This document shows positions 27,590 to 35,266 of a stretch of DNA of 35,266 bases, piece by piece. Each line of letters opens with the position of its first letter. Position 1 is the first letter of the stretch. The DNA is from Candidatus Margulisiibacteriota bacterium (GTDB taxonomy: Bacteria; Margulisbacteria; Termititenacia; Termititenacales; Termititenacaceae): assembly GCA_031279305.1 (NCBI GenBank), contig JAITIS010000095.1, positions 1-35,266 on the forward strand. Direction: 5' to 3'. The notes below the pieces were generated by a model. That model was not told where the DNA came from. It did not search any database and worked only from the letters and a program-made list of their open reading frames with translations. Both the position numbers and the translations under genes were made by a program.

Positions 27590-29497
27590 TTAATTTTCTA
27601 AGGCTGTAACCAAACCTCTCTCTCTCTCTCTCTCTAAATTTTTGATAATTTCTCTGGCGTGGTTGATGGCCTGTTGTTTGGCTTCAATCTGGCTCACAAT
27701 TTCTCCCTGCGCCTCCAGCGGCGGCCGCGGGATTTTGATTTTTAGCAGATCTTTGCCGAGCAAATGAATGATGTTGGTGCCTCTGGCGTAAGCGGCCAGT
27801 TCTTTTTTTAAGGGGCCGCTTAAAAGATAGGCGAGATAAACCGGATTGATTTTAGCTTTGTCAATTCGGAGAATATTTATATCTCCGCCAATAATCACCC
27901 CGTCCTCCAGCAAAGCGCTGGCGGTGGCGATGCCCAGCGGCCCCGCGGTGGTCGTGCCGGGCACCAGCACATCTCCGCTGACGGAGAGTATCTTGCCGTC
28001 CCGGTCCGTGCGGCTCACCGCCTCCTTGATCACTTGCCCGTACAGCGTGTAAAGCTGGCCGTAATGAACGCATTTATTTCGGCCTTTTTCCCGCAAATCG
28101 CTTTTGGTCAGACCCTGTCCTCGCAAAAGCGCCGCCACTTCTTTTAACTCCACCAACGGCCATTTCTGATTTTTGCGGATTTTCGCCATTTTGTACCGCC
28201 CGCCGGATAAATTATAGTCGCCGGCGGCGGCGATTTTTTCCTGCGGCGCCCAGATGGCCAGCTCGCTTTTTTTCTCCAGCCCCTGCTGCCACGCCGCCAG
28301 CACGGCCAGCGCCTCAGGCAGATCATTTTTTTCTATTTTCCGGCGCTGCGCGCCGAGGTCAAAACCATCATTTTTAATTTCTATAAATAAAATTTTATCC
28401 GTTTTTTTAATAAACTGTTTGTCAAAAAACAGAATGCTGGTCTTCACGCCCGAATACGGCTGAAAAACTCCGGGCGGCAGCGAAACAACAGCCCATAGTC
28501 CGTCCGCGCAGAGTTTTTGGCGGATCTGGGTGTAGGCGCGCTCTGTCTTGAAAACAACGCCCTCCGGCACAATAATACCCGCGCGGCCTCTTAGGCTCAG
28601 GTGTTCCAATATGTAATCCACAAAAAGCACTTCGGAGCGCCGGGCTTGCACGGAAAATCTTTGATGCGGTTTTATGCCGCCTTTGGGCGTCATAAACGGC
28701 GGATTGGCGAGGATCACGGCAAAAGTTTCGTCCCATCTTTGCTCGCTGGTCAGGGTGTCGTACTCGTGGATTTTCGGCTCCGGGAAGCCGTGCAAATACA
28801 TATTGACGAGCGCCAGCCGCACCATATCCGGCGAAATATCATAGCCCGCGAGATTATTCATCAATTTTAATTTTTCGTCCGGGGTAAGCGGCTTGGCTTC
28901 ATTTTGCCTCAAAATATGCTTGTACGCGGAAATCAAAAACCCGGCGGTCCCGCAGGCGGGATCCAGAATTGTCTCATTCTTTTGCGGAGCCACCGCCGCC
29001 ACCATAAAATCAATAATATGCCGGGGCGTGCGGAACTGCCCCGCGTCACCTTGACTGCCGAGGACGGAAAGCAGATATTCAAAAGCATCGCCAAGATCTT
29101 CGCTGTGCTCATAATGAAAGTCGTTAATCTCTTTGAGGAAAAGCGTCAGCGTGCGCGGATCATTGTACGGCAGAAACACGCCTTTGAAAATATCCCGGAA
29201 CAACCGCGGGATGCGCGGATTTTGGGCTATATCCGCGATCGCCCGCACGTAGAGACTCAGACGCTCCGGCCCGGAAAGCCTCCCGTCCAGCAGTCTAGCC
29301 CAAGCGTATTGTTTTCGCTTAGCGGCAAAAAACTGCGCCTTTAAGCCCACTTCCTCATTTTCCCGGTCCATATCATCCATAAATTTATAGATGAGCGCCG
29401 TCGTGATCTGCTCCACCTGAGCTTTGGGATCAGGGACTTTGCCGACGAGAACATCCCGCACCGAGTCAATTTTTCGTTTGGTAAGCTGATCCAGCAT
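27590..29497 (-). CDS. hsdM: Type I DNA methyltransferase HsdM fused to an N-terminal HsdS half (TRD1)
   Basis: HsdM: GDAFEYLLSVLGSQGDAGQFRTPRHIIDFMV, DPACGTAGFLISAYKHI, VILANPPF. C-terminal TRD: WPLVELKEVAALLRGQGLTK...YARGTNIIHLLGKDLLKIKIPRPPLEAQGEIVSQIE, then NLERERERGLVTALEN*. Confidence 0.92.
   Translation of the reverse strand: MLDQLTKRKIDSVRDVLVGKVPDPKAQVEQITTALIYKFMDDMDRENEEVGLKAQFFAAKRKQYAWARLLDGRLSGPERLSLYVRAIADIAQNPRIPRLFRDIFKGVFLPYNDPRTLTLFLKEINDFHYEHSEDLGDAFEYLLSVLGSQGDAGQFRTPRHIIDFMVAAVAPQKNETILDPACGTAGFLISAYKHILRQNEAKPLTPDEKLKLMNNLAGYDISPDMVRLALVNMYLHGFPEPKIHEYDTLTSEQRWDETFAVILANPPFMTPKGGIKPHQRFSVQARRSEVLFVDYILEHLSLRGRAGIIVPEGVVFKTERAYTQIRQKLCADGLWAVVSLPPGVFQPYSGVKTSILFFDKQFIKKTDKILFIEIKNDGFDLGAQRRKIEKNDLPEALAVLAAWQQGLEKKSELAIWAPQEKIAAAGDYNLSGGRYKMAKIRKNQKWPLVELKEVAALLRGQGLTKSDLREKGRNKCVHYGQLYTLYGQVIKEAVSRTDRDGKILSVSGDVLVPGTTTAGPLGIATASALLEDGVIIGGDINILRIDKAKINPVYLAYLLSGPLKKELAAYARGTNIIHLLGKDLLKIKIPRPPLEAQGEIVSQIEAKQQAINHAREIIKNLERERERGLVTALEN
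27616..27635. repeat. (CT)10 dinucleotide microsatellite ((AG)10 on the coding strand) at the hsdMS/hsdS junction
   Basis: Directly read: CTCTCTCTCTCTCTCTCTCT; encodes the ERERER stretch at the C-terminus of the HsdM-S ORF. Confidence 0.97.
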
Positions 29498-29549
29498 AAT
29501 TAAAACATCGCCGTGTTCTTTTTATTTTGCCAAAATGGCAGCCGCTATT

Positions 29550-32057
29550 TTACTCCATATATTGATTAACAGAAACATAATCTTTTACATACTCCGGGAT
29601 AATTTCCCGCCAGCTATCCAGAGCTTTATACTCCGCCATTGTAAAACCGGCAAAGCTGCGGGGAAACCGCCGGTTGTTTATTTCCCGGCGGAAATATTCA
29701 TTGGCCGCGTAGGCTTTCAAATAATTTTTAATATGCGGCACATATTTACTGTCCGGTTTATAGATCGAAATAAACTTTTCACATTCTTCCTCTAGTTTTG
29801 CGTCTTTGGACTTGAACGCGTCAATTAAGCCGAACGCGCGCTCCAAAAATTCGCGCCAAGTGATCCGGCGGTCAAGATTTTCACTGCGGCGTATTTTTTC
29901 CAGATTGAGAAACAACCGCGGCTTATCCTCATATCTGTCCCGCGCAATCCGCACGGCTCTGTCCCATTGCTCGTTTTCCACGGCGGATTTTAGCTCCGCA
30001 TCCTCCCGCAGCTTTGCGCGGGCTTTTTCAAATAATTTGCGGTCAACTTTCATGCCTTCGAGTCCGACCGGCGTCTCCACAAAAGTTTTTATGCTGTCCG
30101 GATCAAATACTTCAATTTCATCAGTCCCTGCGCCGCCAAGCCCGCCGCCGGCTCCTTGCCGCCCGATCGGCAGCGGCAAAATCTCGTCATAATCAAATTT
30201 TTCCTCAAAATACTCGCAATTGGCGAAAAAATCAAAAAACTTAAAATGTTCTTTTTCCGCTCTATGCTTGGCGCCGTCCGCGTCGATGTATTCAAAAGTA
30301 TGCCGGCGCGTACCGCGCCCTTTGATCTGAATAAAATCTGTCGGCGAAAAAACAGGGCGCATCAGCGCCAGATTCAAAATATCCTGACAGTCATAGCCAG
30401 TGGTCATCATTCCGACGGTCACGCACACTCTTGTCCGGCTGGATTTATAGTTTTCCAGAAATCTGGTGCAGCCGTGGAGATTATTATTGGCAAAATTGAG
30501 CGTGAAACGCTGCGCGTCTGGAATGCTGGAGGTGACCTGCACGGCAAAATCCGAATTATATTTGCCGGGCCAGAGCCGGTCTGCTTCTTGATTGAGCGCC
30601 TGCGTTATTTTTGAGGCGTGCCGCTGGCTCACGCAAAACACGATGCTTTTGCCGATCTCTCCGCTCAGCGGATCGGCGAGGGCGTTTTTCATAAATACTT
30701 GGCAAAAGACACGATTGGTTTTTTCGGAAAAGAATCTCTTTTCAAAATCCCGCTGAAAAAATGTCTCCTCATTTTCTTCGCCGTCGACGTTTGCCGTCGT
30801 CACGGCATAGCCTTTTTGCGAAAGAAGATCCGCGGTAATATCGGTCCGCGCGTCAGAAACAATCGGATTGATCAGATATCCTTCGCGCACCCCGTCCAGC
30901 AAACTAAAACGGAAAGTCGGCTCGCTGTTTTTACAGCCAAAAGTCACGTAAGTATCCAAAAGCTGCCGGCGTTCCCAAGCGCGCGGGTCATTCTGGGAAA
31001 TCCGCCGCGGGTCAATATTTTTCAGATAATCTTTGGGAGTCGCGGTCAAACCTAATTTATAGCCAATAAAATACTCAAAAACCGCCCGCGAGTTTCCGCC
31101 AATCGCGCGGTGGGACTCGTCGGCAATGAGCAAATCGAAATCCGTCGGCGCAAAAAGTTTTTTGTATTTATCCTGCGCTGTAAAACTCTGCACCGTCGAC
31201 ACAACAATCTCCGCTTTTTTCCAGTCGTCGCGGTTTTGTTTGTAGATCACCGCGGCAAAATCATTGCTCAAATAGCAATCAAGGTTTTTGCGAGCCTGCG
31301 TCTCCAGCTCCAGACGGTCTACCAAAAACAAAATCCTTTTGGCATTGCCAGTCCGCAGAAATAATTTAATAACCGCCGCGGAAATAAGCGTCTTGCCTGT
31401 GCCTGTGGCCATTTCAAAAAGGAAACGGTCATTTCCCGCCGCGGCGGCTTCTTGCAAAGCGCGAACCGCCCTAAGCTGGTAAGGGCGCAAAATCCGCAGA
31501 TTTTCCGCCCAGAGATACCGCGCCCTTGTCGCTTTGTCTCTGTAGCGAGGATCATCCTGAAAATGCGGCTTTTGGGTCAAAGCGATATAGTCCGCTTCAA
31601 CTTTTTCCGCGGCCAGACGCTTGTTGTCGGGCTTAAATTCCCGGCGGTGTTTTAAGGACTCCTGTGAGGGAAATTTGGCAATGACTTCCGGGTTGCCCCG
31701 CGCCAAATCCCAAAAGTAGTGCAGATTGCCATTGGACAGAAGCACAAAGCGAGCCTTTGCAGCGCTGGCGTATTTCCTCGCCTGTTCTTTGCCGTCGAGA
31801 GGATCCTTATCCTCTCTCTTGGCCTCCAAAACCACCAGCGGAAATCCCTGCTCATCCAGCAGGAGAAAATCGACAAACCCGTTTTTTGCCGACTCAAAAT
31901 CTTTGCCGAGAGCGGCAATGTCCTTTTGCGCGAGTTTCACGGCTTGTTCCAGCGCGATATTGGCCTGCCCCGCGCTATCGTCAAAAAACCGCCAGCCCGC
32001 TTCTTCAAGAAGTTTGTTTATTTTTATCCGCGCGCCGGCTTCTTTAGAATCCACCAT
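29550..32057 (-). CDS. hsdR: Type I restriction endonuclease subunit HsdR (EcoEI-like)
   Basis: Nuclease motif region FVDFLLLDEQGFPLVVLEAKRED; FLFEMATGTGKTLISAAVIKLF; DLLIADESHRAIGG; LGLTATPKDYL; FIQIKGRGTRRHTFEYID. Confidence 0.94.
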   Translation of the reverse strand: MVDSKEAGARIKINKLLEEAGWRFFDDSAGQANIALEQAVKLAQKDIAALGKDFESAKNGFVDFLLLDEQGFPLVVLEAKREDKDPLDGKEQARKYASAAKARFVLLSNGNLHYFWDLARGNPEVIAKFPSQESLKHRREFKPDNKRLAAEKVEADYIALTQKPHFQDDPRYRDKATRARYLWAENLRILRPYQLRAVRALQEAAAAGNDRFLFEMATGTGKTLISAAVIKLFLRTGNAKRILFLVDRLELETQARKNLDCYLSNDFAAVIYKQNRDDWKKAEIVVSTVQSFTAQDKYKKLFAPTDFDLLIADESHRAIGGNSRAVFEYFIGYKLGLTATPKDYLKNIDPRRISQNDPRAWERRQLLDTYVTFGCKNSEPTFRFSLLDGVREGYLINPIVSDARTDITADLLSQKGYAVTTANVDGEENEETFFQRDFEKRFFSEKTNRVFCQVFMKNALADPLSGEIGKSIVFCVSQRHASKITQALNQEADRLWPGKYNSDFAVQVTSSIPDAQRFTLNFANNNLHGCTRFLENYKSSRTRVCVTVGMMTTGYDCQDILNLALMRPVFSPTDFIQIKGRGTRRHTFEYIDADGAKHRAEKEHFKFFDFFANCEYFEEKFDYDEILPLPIGRQGAGGGLGGAGTDEIEVFDPDSIKTFVETPVGLEGMKVDRKLFEKARAKLREDAELKSAVENEQWDRAVRIARDRYEDKPRLFLNLEKIRRSENLDRRITWREFLERAFGLIDAFKSKDAKLEEECEKFISIYKPDSKYVPHIKNYLKAYAANEYFRREINNRRFPRSFAGFTMAEYKALDSWREIIPEYVKDYVSVNQYME

Positions 32058-32089
32058 AATTTTGTTTTAGCAGGACAATCAATACAGAG

Positions 32090-32174
32090 CGGAGAGGGCG
32101 AGATTCGAACTCGCGGTGGCTTGCGCCACACAACATTTCCAATGTTGCACCATCGGCCACTCGGACACCTCTCC
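32090..32174 (-). tRNA. tRNA-Ser (anticodon GGA), CCA not encoded
   Basis: Minus strand GGAGAGGTGTCCGAGTGGCCGATGGTGCAACATTGGAAATGTTGTGTGGCGCAAGCCACCGCGAGTTCGAATCTCGCCCTCTCCG: acceptor pairs, CAACA-TTGGAAA-TGTTG anticodon arm, long variable arm, T arm. Confidence 0.95.
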
Positions 32175-32230
32175 GCAAAGATAAATATTTTAAGCGAAAA
32201 CAGCCGGTAAATAAAGCCGGCGCAGAGAGG

Positions 32231-32264
32231 TAAAAAAGAAGCCGCCGGGCAGAGGGCGGCTTCT
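32231..32264 (-). terminator. Rho-independent terminator of the sigma factor gene
   Basis: AGAAGCCGCC / GGCGGCTTCT 10-bp stem with 8-nt loop, followed on the minus strand by TTTTTT. Confidence 0.85.
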
Positions 32265-32289
32265 GCGCAAATTGATGTCCTCCCCTCGA

Positions 32290-33081
32290 TTACATCAAAG
32301 CCAGAGCTACTTTGCGGCAGGCGCTTTTGATTATCCGCGAGACCTGCGCCTGCGTGATTCTAAAACGCGCGGCGATCTGATCTTGGCTGAATTCCCGGAA
32401 AAAATGATATTTCAAAATCAACTGGTCGCGCGGACTGAGCAGATACAGGGCTTCGTGCAGGCCTTCGCGTTCCAGCATATTGTCCGTAAAACCATCGCAG
32501 CCGATGACCTCCTCCAGCCGGACAAAAGCCTCTTTGCCGTTGTTGTTCTTGACCGGCGCGTCCAGCGAGGCCAGATAATGGGCGTTGACCGTCTGGGTGA
32601 TTTTGTCCAGCGCTTTCTTTTTAAGCTTAAAACGGCGGGCGATCTCGGCGCGGGAGGCTTCGCGTCCGTGTTTATACAAAAACTCCTCGCGGTATTTCTG
32701 GATGCGCGCGTTAAGCTCCACGCATTTGCGCGAGACGCGGATGCCGTAACAATTGTCCCGGATAAAATGCTTCAGCTCGCCGTCGATAGTCGGTATCGCA
32801 TAGCAAGACAGTTTTCCGCGGCGCGCGGGATTGTATTTGCGCACAGCTTTGATCAGGCCGACCGCCGCCACCTGCACCAGATCTTGAATATCCACGTCCC
32901 GGCGCATATATTTTTTGGCCATATAGACCGCCAGCGGAAAATTTTCCTCGACGATTCGCCGTTTCTCGATATTCAGCTGAGTTTTCAAACTGCCGTTTAT
33001 CAGTTTCGCGATAATCTTTTTGTGAATACTTTTGAGTTCCAGAATATCCCTGTGTTTTTTGGTCTTGAGCGCTGCCGCCAT
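32290..33081 (-). CDS. Sigma-70 family alternative sigma factor (SigB/SigF/FliA-like group)
   Basis: NFPLAVYMAKKYMRRDVDIQDLVQVAAVGLIKAVRKYNPARRGKLSCYAIPTIDGELKHFIRDN; region 4 LSPRDQLILKYHFFREFSQDQIAARFRITQAQVSRIIKSA. GGGAGG ribosome site. Confidence 0.9.
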   Translation of the reverse strand: MAAALKTKKHRDILELKSIHKKIIAKLINGSLKTQLNIEKRRIVEENFPLAVYMAKKYMRRDVDIQDLVQVAAVGLIKAVRKYNPARRGKLSCYAIPTIDGELKHFIRDNCYGIRVSRKCVELNARIQKYREEFLYKHGREASRAEIARRFKLKKKALDKITQTVNAHYLASLDAPVKNNNGKEAFVRLEEVIGCDGFTDNMLEREGLHEALYLLSPRDQLILKYHFFREFSQDQIAARFRITQAQVSRIIKSACRKVALALM

Positions 33082-33246
33082 TTGTCTGCCTCCCTCTGAT
33101 GTACAGGTTTACAGACAAAATAAGACAGTTTTTGCGCCAACTCATATTTTTAGCGTATTCACAGCAAAAATTATAAAATCTGGCTGTTTTTATGGACACT
33201 TCTTGTGTTCAAGATTAAACACAGGTGCAGGCGTGTAAAGGAATAG

Positions 33247-33948
33247 TTATTTTATGTGTATAAATTTATGCATTTGCGGCAGCACCTTATATGCATAGCC
33301 CGCTTTATCCAGAATATACAGCCATTTTTGCAGGGTCGGGAGATGCAGTTTATTGTGCGCCGGCTGTAAATATAATTCCGGGGCGGGCGGCGTTAAACGG
33401 CTCCGGGGCGGATAACAATGTCCGAGTATTTTCAAAATACCCTGCGTATCCAAATTTTTTTCTAAAACTATTTTTATATACCGGCTGGATTTTTCAGGCA
33501 CGGCGCGGTAAAAATCCTCAAATTTTTTATTTTTGATGTCAATGGAATAAATTATATTTTTCCGCGCGGGCAGATATTTGATCCGGCCGGGCAGAGTGCC
33601 ATTGGTCTCGATAAGATAGGTGTGCCGCGCGCCCAGCAGGTCGATGACCGCGGCGATGTAGCGCGCCTGCAGGAGCGGCTCGCCGCCGGTGAAGCTGACC
33701 AGACCGGACGGCGCCAGACGGGAAACCAGAGCCGCGCAGTCCGGCGCGGATATATCGTTGAGAAAACGCGCGGCGCGCCGGCCAAACTCCTGATGCCGGC
33801 AGTATTTTGTCCGGCGCCAAGCGCGTCTGGTGTCGCAGTAGGCGCAGCGCAGATTGCAGCCGCTGAAACGCACGAATACCGTCGGCGCGCCGGTAAAGCG
33901 GCCTTCGCCCTGAATACTGCGAAATATCTCCTGAATATTGGCTTTCAT
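33247..33948 (-). CDS. queE: 7-carboxy-7-deazaguanine synthase (radical SAM)
   Basis: MKANIQEIFRSIQGEGRFTGAPTVFVRFSGCNLRCAYCDTRRAW; LVSFTGGEPLLQ; LIETNGTLPG. Start set at MKANIQ. Confidence 0.93.
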   Translation of the reverse strand: MKANIQEIFRSIQGEGRFTGAPTVFVRFSGCNLRCAYCDTRRAWRRTKYCRHQEFGRRAARFLNDISAPDCAALVSRLAPSGLVSFTGGEPLLQARYIAAVIDLLGARHTYLIETNGTLPGRIKYLPARKNIIYSIDIKNKKFEDFYRAVPEKSSRYIKIVLEKNLDTQGILKILGHCYPPRSRLTPPAPELYLQPAHNKLHLPTLQKWLYILDKAGYAYKVLPQMHKFIHIK

Positions 33949-34655
33949 TTTAACGCGCCGATAAACTCCGCGTAGCCGCGCCGGCGCAGCAAACAGGCTG
34001 GACATTCCCCGCAGCCATAGCCCCAGTCGTGCCGGACAGTCCGGTCGCCGCGGTAACAGGTGTGAGTATGCTCGCGGATTAGCTCCGCGCCGTACTGTTT
34101 ATCCGCCCGGTCAAAAGGCGGCACCCGGTACTGATAAGCCATAGTCCAGGTTTCGGCTTTGGTTTTACGCATCAGCGGAGCGGCGATCTCCAAATCTGTT
34201 TCCATCGCCGCGTTAAGCGCAGCCTCTAAAAATTTGATGGTGTATTCCCGGCAGTCTGGATAGCCGCTGTAATCCGTCTCGCTCACGCCGGTCACCAGCC
34301 GGCCGCAGTTTAACTGATAAGCCAGCGCCGCGGCTTGGGCTAAAAATATGGCGTTCCGTCCCGGCACGAAAGAAGCCGGCAGCCCGTCCCGGCGTTCATT
34401 CAAATCACCGCCGGTCAAAAGCGCGCTGCCGCCGATCTGCCGCAGAGCCGGAATATCCAGCGCGTAATAGCCGGCAGTTTTTAAGATTTTGGCCGCCTGC
34501 GCGGCGCAGTCTAACTCTATGCTATGACGCTGACCGTAATTAAAGGATACCGCGTAGGTCCCGCCGCCGGTCTGCGCGGCCTCCATCAGACAGGTGACGC
34601 TGTCCTGCCCGCCGGACAGACAAACCAGTGTTTTGGTTTTATCCAGCAGCTTCAC
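33945..34655 (-). CDS. queC: 7-cyano-7-deazaguanine synthase
   Basis: TLVCLSGGQDSVTCLMEA, SFNYGQRHSIELDCAAQAAK, FVPGRNAIFLAQAAALAYQL, DYSGYPDCREYTIKFLEAALNAAM, YGCGECPACLLRRRGYAEF. Confidence 0.95.
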   Translation of the reverse strand: MKLLDKTKTLVCLSGGQDSVTCLMEAAQTGGGTYAVSFNYGQRHSIELDCAAQAAKILKTAGYYALDIPALRQIGGSALLTGGDLNERRDGLPASFVPGRNAIFLAQAAALAYQLNCGRLVTGVSETDYSGYPDCREYTIKFLEAALNAAMETDLEIAAPLMRKTKAETWTMAYQYRVPPFDRADKQYGAELIREHTHTCYRGDRTVRHDWGYGCGECPACLLRRRGYAEFIGALK

Positions 34656-34894
34656 CGATCCAGCCAGTCCAGCAGGGCATCCCAGCGGCGGTGAAAAAAA
34701 CCGGAAATGATTAGTTTATTCAAATAAAAATGCAAAAGCAAAAACAAAAGCCAGAAAACGAGCGGATAAAAAAACCAGATAGTCCCGCGCAGGGCTAGAT
34801 TAAGCAGCAGAAAAAATAAATTGGCGCCGGCAAAAAGCGCGGCGTGCACCAGAAAAAACAGCCATAGCGCACGTCTAAGCGCGGGATCGAGCAT
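34652..34894 (-). CDS. Small 2TM-domain-like membrane protein
   Basis: Two hydrophobic segments with H/N/W pattern typical of the 2TM domain (FLVHAALFAGANLFFLLLNL...WFFYPLVFWLLFLLLHFYLNK); 4-nt overlap with queC. Confidence 0.65.
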   Translation of the reverse strand: MLDPALRRALWLFFLVHAALFAGANLFFLLLNLALRGTIWFFYPLVFWLLFLLLHFYLNKLIISGFFHRRWDALLDWLDR

Positions 34895-34909
34895 AGCGGT
34901 ATTGTAACA

Positions 34910-35110
34910 TTATTTGCGGCGGAGCACGCCGGGGTCTTCGGAAAAGACGATTACTTCATAGGGCTGCAATTCCGCGCCGGCGCCGGCATAGGCGCCCGGA
35001 CCGCTGATCAGCGCCGAAAATATGTCGTCATAATATTTGCGCAAAAATTCATCCTGTTCGGCGCCGGAGTTTTCCGGATCAATAAACTCTTCCGCAAAAA
35101 AATCATCCAT
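34910..35110 (-). CDS. Hypothetical acidic small protein (66 aa)
   Basis: ATG with upstream AGGAG and AAGGTG on the minus strand; no family recognised. Confidence 0.55.
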   Translation of the reverse strand: MDDFFAEEFIDPENSGAEQDEFLRKYYDDIFSALISGPGAYAGAGAELQPYEVIVFSEDPGVLRRK

Positions 35111-35203
35111 AAAGACACCTTCTCTCCTGACGCTAAAAAAATACCCGCGCCAAAATCTAAATATGTATGAATTTTTTCCGTTGTTTTGTTAAACTAGCCG
35201 GCA

Positions 35204-35266
35204 ATGCTGTATCCCCGCTGGCTCAAAAAATCTTTGCCCAAATCCGCCGCCGGTCTGCGCATCCGG
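35204..35266 (+). CDS. N-terminus of a CDS running off the window, possibly lipoyl synthase
   Basis: MLYPRWLKKSLPKSAAGLRIR... open to window end; the PxWLKK.LP start resembles LipA N-termini, but only 21 codons are visible. Confidence 0.4.
   Translation, partial: MLYPRWLKKSLPKSAAGLRIR

Noticed and set aside
27616-27635. Treating the hsdS split as a simple decayed pseudogene
   Set aside because: The only lesion is in a pure dinucleotide repeat and both halves are otherwise intact with conserved motifs; slippage is the simpler explanation, though a one-off error cannot be excluded.
30100-30200. Gly-rich PLPIGRQGAGGGLGGAG segment in HsdR as an inserted repeat element
   Set aside because: Position matches the variable linker before the C-terminal domain in EcoEI-type HsdR; ORF is intact.
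26940-32100. att-type direct repeats for integration at tRNA-Glu or tRNA-Ser
   Set aside because: Only the generic T-loop similarity is seen between ends; no integrase or transposase is present.
1-35266. CRISPR array, prophage or transposase
   Set aside because: No regularly spaced repeats and no recognisable phage or IS proteins on either strand.

Overview
Gene-dense window from a diderm (LPS-type) bacterium. Left to right it holds: the end of a surface-type protein; a PKD-domain lipoprotein; a Tad/Flp pilus assembly block (CpaB-RcpA/CpaC-TadZ/CpaE-TadA/CpaF-TadB-TadC, a DUF192-like ORF, and a convergent TadV/CpaA prepilin peptidase); recN; an envelope block (class A PBP, DJ-1/PfpI-like, LptD-like, lpxB); tyrS; a LEA14-like lipoprotein; a parvulin PPIase; ispE; a 264-bp AT-rich intergenic region with DnaA-box-like sites; a ComGA/GspE-like ATPase; a GH116 (GBA2/DUF608) glucosylceramidase-like enzyme; nadB; ugd; tRNA-Glu(CTC); a type I restriction-modification locus; tRNA-Ser(GGA); a SigB/SigF-like sigma factor; queE-queC; and two small ORFs. 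The window ends at the start of a possible lipA. The most interesting signal is in the RM locus. HsdM is fused to one HsdS half (TRD1), and the second HsdS half (TRD2) lies immediately downstream in another frame. The frame break sits on a perfect (AG)10 dinucleotide repeat. Losing one repeat unit would give one continuous 830-aa HsdM-TRD1-TRD2 ORF, so this looks like a three-state phase-variable specificity switch. Other notable signals are -10 hexamers 6-9 nt upstream of many start codons (leaderless initiation), a possible oriC-like region, long perfect palindromes, a possible dispersed palindromic element, and two unlisted small ORFs. All calls come from reading the sequence and ORF translations; no database search was run.
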